Source: SFWF01 sp045537915 (GTDB taxonomy: Bacteria; Bacillota; Clostridia; Oscillospirales; Acutalibacteraceae). From it: a stretch of 7,245 nt of DNA. The notes below the pieces were generated by a model. The model saw only the letters and a list, made by a program, of their open reading frames with translations, was not told the DNA's origin and did not search any database. The stretch lies in the NCBI GenBank assembly GCA_045537915.1, contig JAZSQK010000015.1, forward strand, positions 1 to 7,245, given 5' to 3'. A program made the translations under genes and the position numbers. This document shows positions 6,451 to 7,245 of the stretch, in pieces (the stretch's first letter is position 1; every line of letters starts with the position of its first letter).

Positions 6451-6987
6451 ATGATTTCAAATTCTGCGTATTTGGCAGCAAAAGAGATAATTGAAGAGGC
6501 TAAGCTGAATAAAGGAAGTATACTCGTGGTCGGCTGCTCTACAAGCGAGGTGCTTGGAGAGAAAATCGGCACAAATTCATCATTAGAAACTGCCGGAGAG
6601 ATTTTCGAGGGAATAAGGAAAGCAGCAAAGGAAAAGGGAATTTATATAGCTGCCCAGTGCTGTGAGCATTTGAACAGGGCGGTAGTGGTCGAAAGCGAGG
6701 CCGTGCCCTTTGCCGAGAATGTGAATGTCGTTCCAAAGGCTAAAGCGGGAGGCTCATTTGCAACCACCGCTTACAACAGTTTTAAAAATCCCGTTGTCCT
6801 TGAGGAGATAAAAGCCGACGCAGGACTCGATATAGGCTTTACAATGATAGGTATGCATATGAAGAGGGTTGCAGTGCCTGTAAGACTAATAAATAACAAA
6901 ATTGGAAAAGCAACCGTTCTGGCAGCCCGAAGCAGACCCAAATTTATTGGAGGAGCCAGAGCCCATTATGATGAAAATGCCCTGTAG
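6451..6987 (+). CDS. ywlG: YwlG/UPF0340 family protein (TIGR01440)
   Basis: A 178-residue cytoplasmic protein matching the conserved, functionally uncharacterised YwlG family (Bacillus subtilis member about 180 aa). Recognisable blocks are VGCSTSEVLGEKIGT (27-41), QCCEHLNRA (69-77), KAGGSFATTAY (98-108), IGMHMK (133-138) and RPKFIGGARAHYD (162-174). The paired cysteines C70-C71 and the His-rich positions H73 and H136 could suggest metal or nucleotide-related chemistry, but no activity is established and none is claimed. The start at 6451 is set by AAAGGAG (6434-6440) ten bases upstream; the longer frame from 6412 would add 13 residues that overlap the -10 box and lack a ribosome site. It appears monocistronic, transcribed divergently from the M15B gene. 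No clear terminator follows before the rRNA promoter. Full family length, no sign of damage. Confidence 0.92.
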   Translation: MISNSAYLAAKEIIEEAKLNKGSILVVGCSTSEVLGEKIGTNSSLETAGEIFEGIRKAAKEKGIYIAAQCCEHLNRAVVVESEAVPFAENVNVVPKAKAGGSFATTAYNSFKNPVVLEEIKADAGLDIGFTMIGMHMKRVAVPVRLINNKIGKATVLAARSRPKFIGGARAHYDENAL

Positions 6988-7030
6988 TTATGCTTTATTT
7001 TTAGGTTTTATGGATAAAATCAACATATTT

Positions 7031-7058
7031 AAAAAAAGTTGAAAAAATTTTAAAAAAA
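7031..7058 (+). promoter_or_regulatory. Phased A-tracts / UP-like element upstream of rRNA promoter
   Basis: Three A-runs, A7 (7031-7037), A6 (7042-7047) and A7 (7052-7058), have centres about 10.5 bases apart, one DNA turn. They lie immediately upstream of the -35 box. This is the expected place for an UP element, which binds the RNA polymerase alpha C-terminal domain, and the phasing should curve the DNA. It is typical of very strong stable-RNA promoters. Confidence 0.7.
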
Positions 7059-7061
7059 GTG

Positions 7062-7093
7062 TTGACAACGCCGATTCGTTATGGTATTATAAT
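7062..7093 (+). promoter_or_regulatory. Strong sigma-A promoter, probably rRNA operon P1
   Basis: A consensus TTGACA (7062-7067) is followed by 17 bases and TATTAT (7085-7090). An overlapping perfect TATAAT (7088-7093) would require a 20-base spacer, so TATTAT is the likelier -10. Start of transcription is expected near 7097, in the GC-rich CGGGCGCC stretch that follows, which resembles the GC-rich discriminator of stringently controlled rRNA promoters. Confidence 0.85.
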
Positions 7094-7096
7094 CGG

Positions 7097-7245
7097 GCGC
7101 CCTGAAAAGCGGCGCTGAAAACGGACCTTGAAAATTAAACAACGACGAGATAGAAGAAAGAAATTGGACCCGACAATTTTGATGAGAAATCATTAAGTAA
7201 ATTTAAGGACAAATTCAGACAAAAACGCTAGTTTTTAGAGAATGA
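7097..7245 (+). other. Probable 16S rRNA precursor leader with boxA-like element
   Basis: No protein-coding frame is seen. A short hairpin GCGCC (7097-7101)/GGCGC (7111-7115) may form at the very 5' end. The segment GACCTTGAAAATTAAAC (7124-7140) resembles the boxA antitermination/leader motif that precedes Firmicute rRNA genes (CTTTGAAAA-type). A second small hairpin is AAATTG (7161-7166)/CAATTT (7174-7179). The window stops at TTTTTAGAGAATGA, which looks like sequence just before the conserved GAGTTTGATCCTGGC start of 16S rRNA. The 16S gene itself lies outside, so its identity is inferred; a tRNA or 23S leader is less likely. Confidence 0.7.

Noticed and set aside
6327..6572. An 82-residue N-terminal extension of the M15B peptidase frame, up to an ATG at 6572
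   Set aside because: It would overlap the ywlG promoter and the 5' end of ywlG, has no supporting ribosome site, and would bury a clear lipoprotein signal peptide that begins at 6326 behind an AGGAGG.
7004..7021. Imperfect inverted repeat GGTTTTAT/ATAAAATC after ywlG as a terminator
   Set aside because: The stem is almost entirely A-T, the loop would be only two bases, and A-runs rather than T-runs follow it on the + strand.
1..7245. CRISPR arrays, insertion sequences, tRNA genes, phage or plasmid features
   Set aside because: No direct-repeat array, transposase, terminal inverted repeats, cloverleaf or integrase was seen; gene order and content look like stable chromosomal core.

Overview
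The window reads as chromosomal DNA of an anaerobic, fermentative Firmicute of class Clostridia, most likely an Oscillospiraceae/Ruminococcaceae-type gut or rumen organism. This rests on the group A3-type (bifurcating) [FeFe]-hydrogenase operon with its usual clostridial neighbours, a YwlG/UPF0340 gene, strong AGGAGG-type ribosome sites and a clostridial-looking rRNA leader. The taxon is inferred from gene content; no complete marker gene lies inside the window.

Positions 1-5520 (+) look like one operon. The first three genes overlap by 4 bp: the 3' end of a DRTGG-domain gene, a PHP-domain metal-dependent phosphoesterase, and a single-domain GHKL/HATPase protein without a histidine-phosphoacceptor domain. 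After 28 bp come the hydrogenase genes: a small thioredoxin-like [2Fe-2S] protein (HndB type), HydB (NuoF-like flavoprotein with extra ferredoxin domains) and HydA (catalytic [FeFe] subunit). HydB is the NAD(P)H/FMN side and HydA carries the H-cluster. Together they should couple NADH and reduced ferredoxin oxidation to H2 evolution, or the reverse. The NuoE-like subunit (HydC/HndA), usually part of this complex, is not in the window. The DRTGG-PHP-HATPase trio looks like a co-transcribed accessory or regulatory module of unknown mechanism.

A perfect GC-rich palindrome (5531-5554) with T-runs on both sides closes the operon and serves as a bidirectional terminator. Facing it on the - strand is a lipoprotein M15B (VanY/LdcB-like) peptidoglycan carboxypeptidase, 5571-6326. 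A short divergent promoter region (6327-6450) separates it from ywlG on the + strand (6451-6987).

The last ~260 bases hold no protein gene. They carry three helically phased A-tracts, a strong promoter (TTGACA, 17 bp, TATTAT) and a transcribed leader with a boxA-like element. The sequence appears to stop just before the 5' end of a 16S rRNA gene, so the right edge is probably the start of an rrn operon.

Points most worth checking: the serine in HydA's first H-cluster motif (TSCSPGW rather than TSCCPGW), the missing NuoE-like subunit, the three-cysteine HndB protein, and the DRTGG-PHP-HATPase module.
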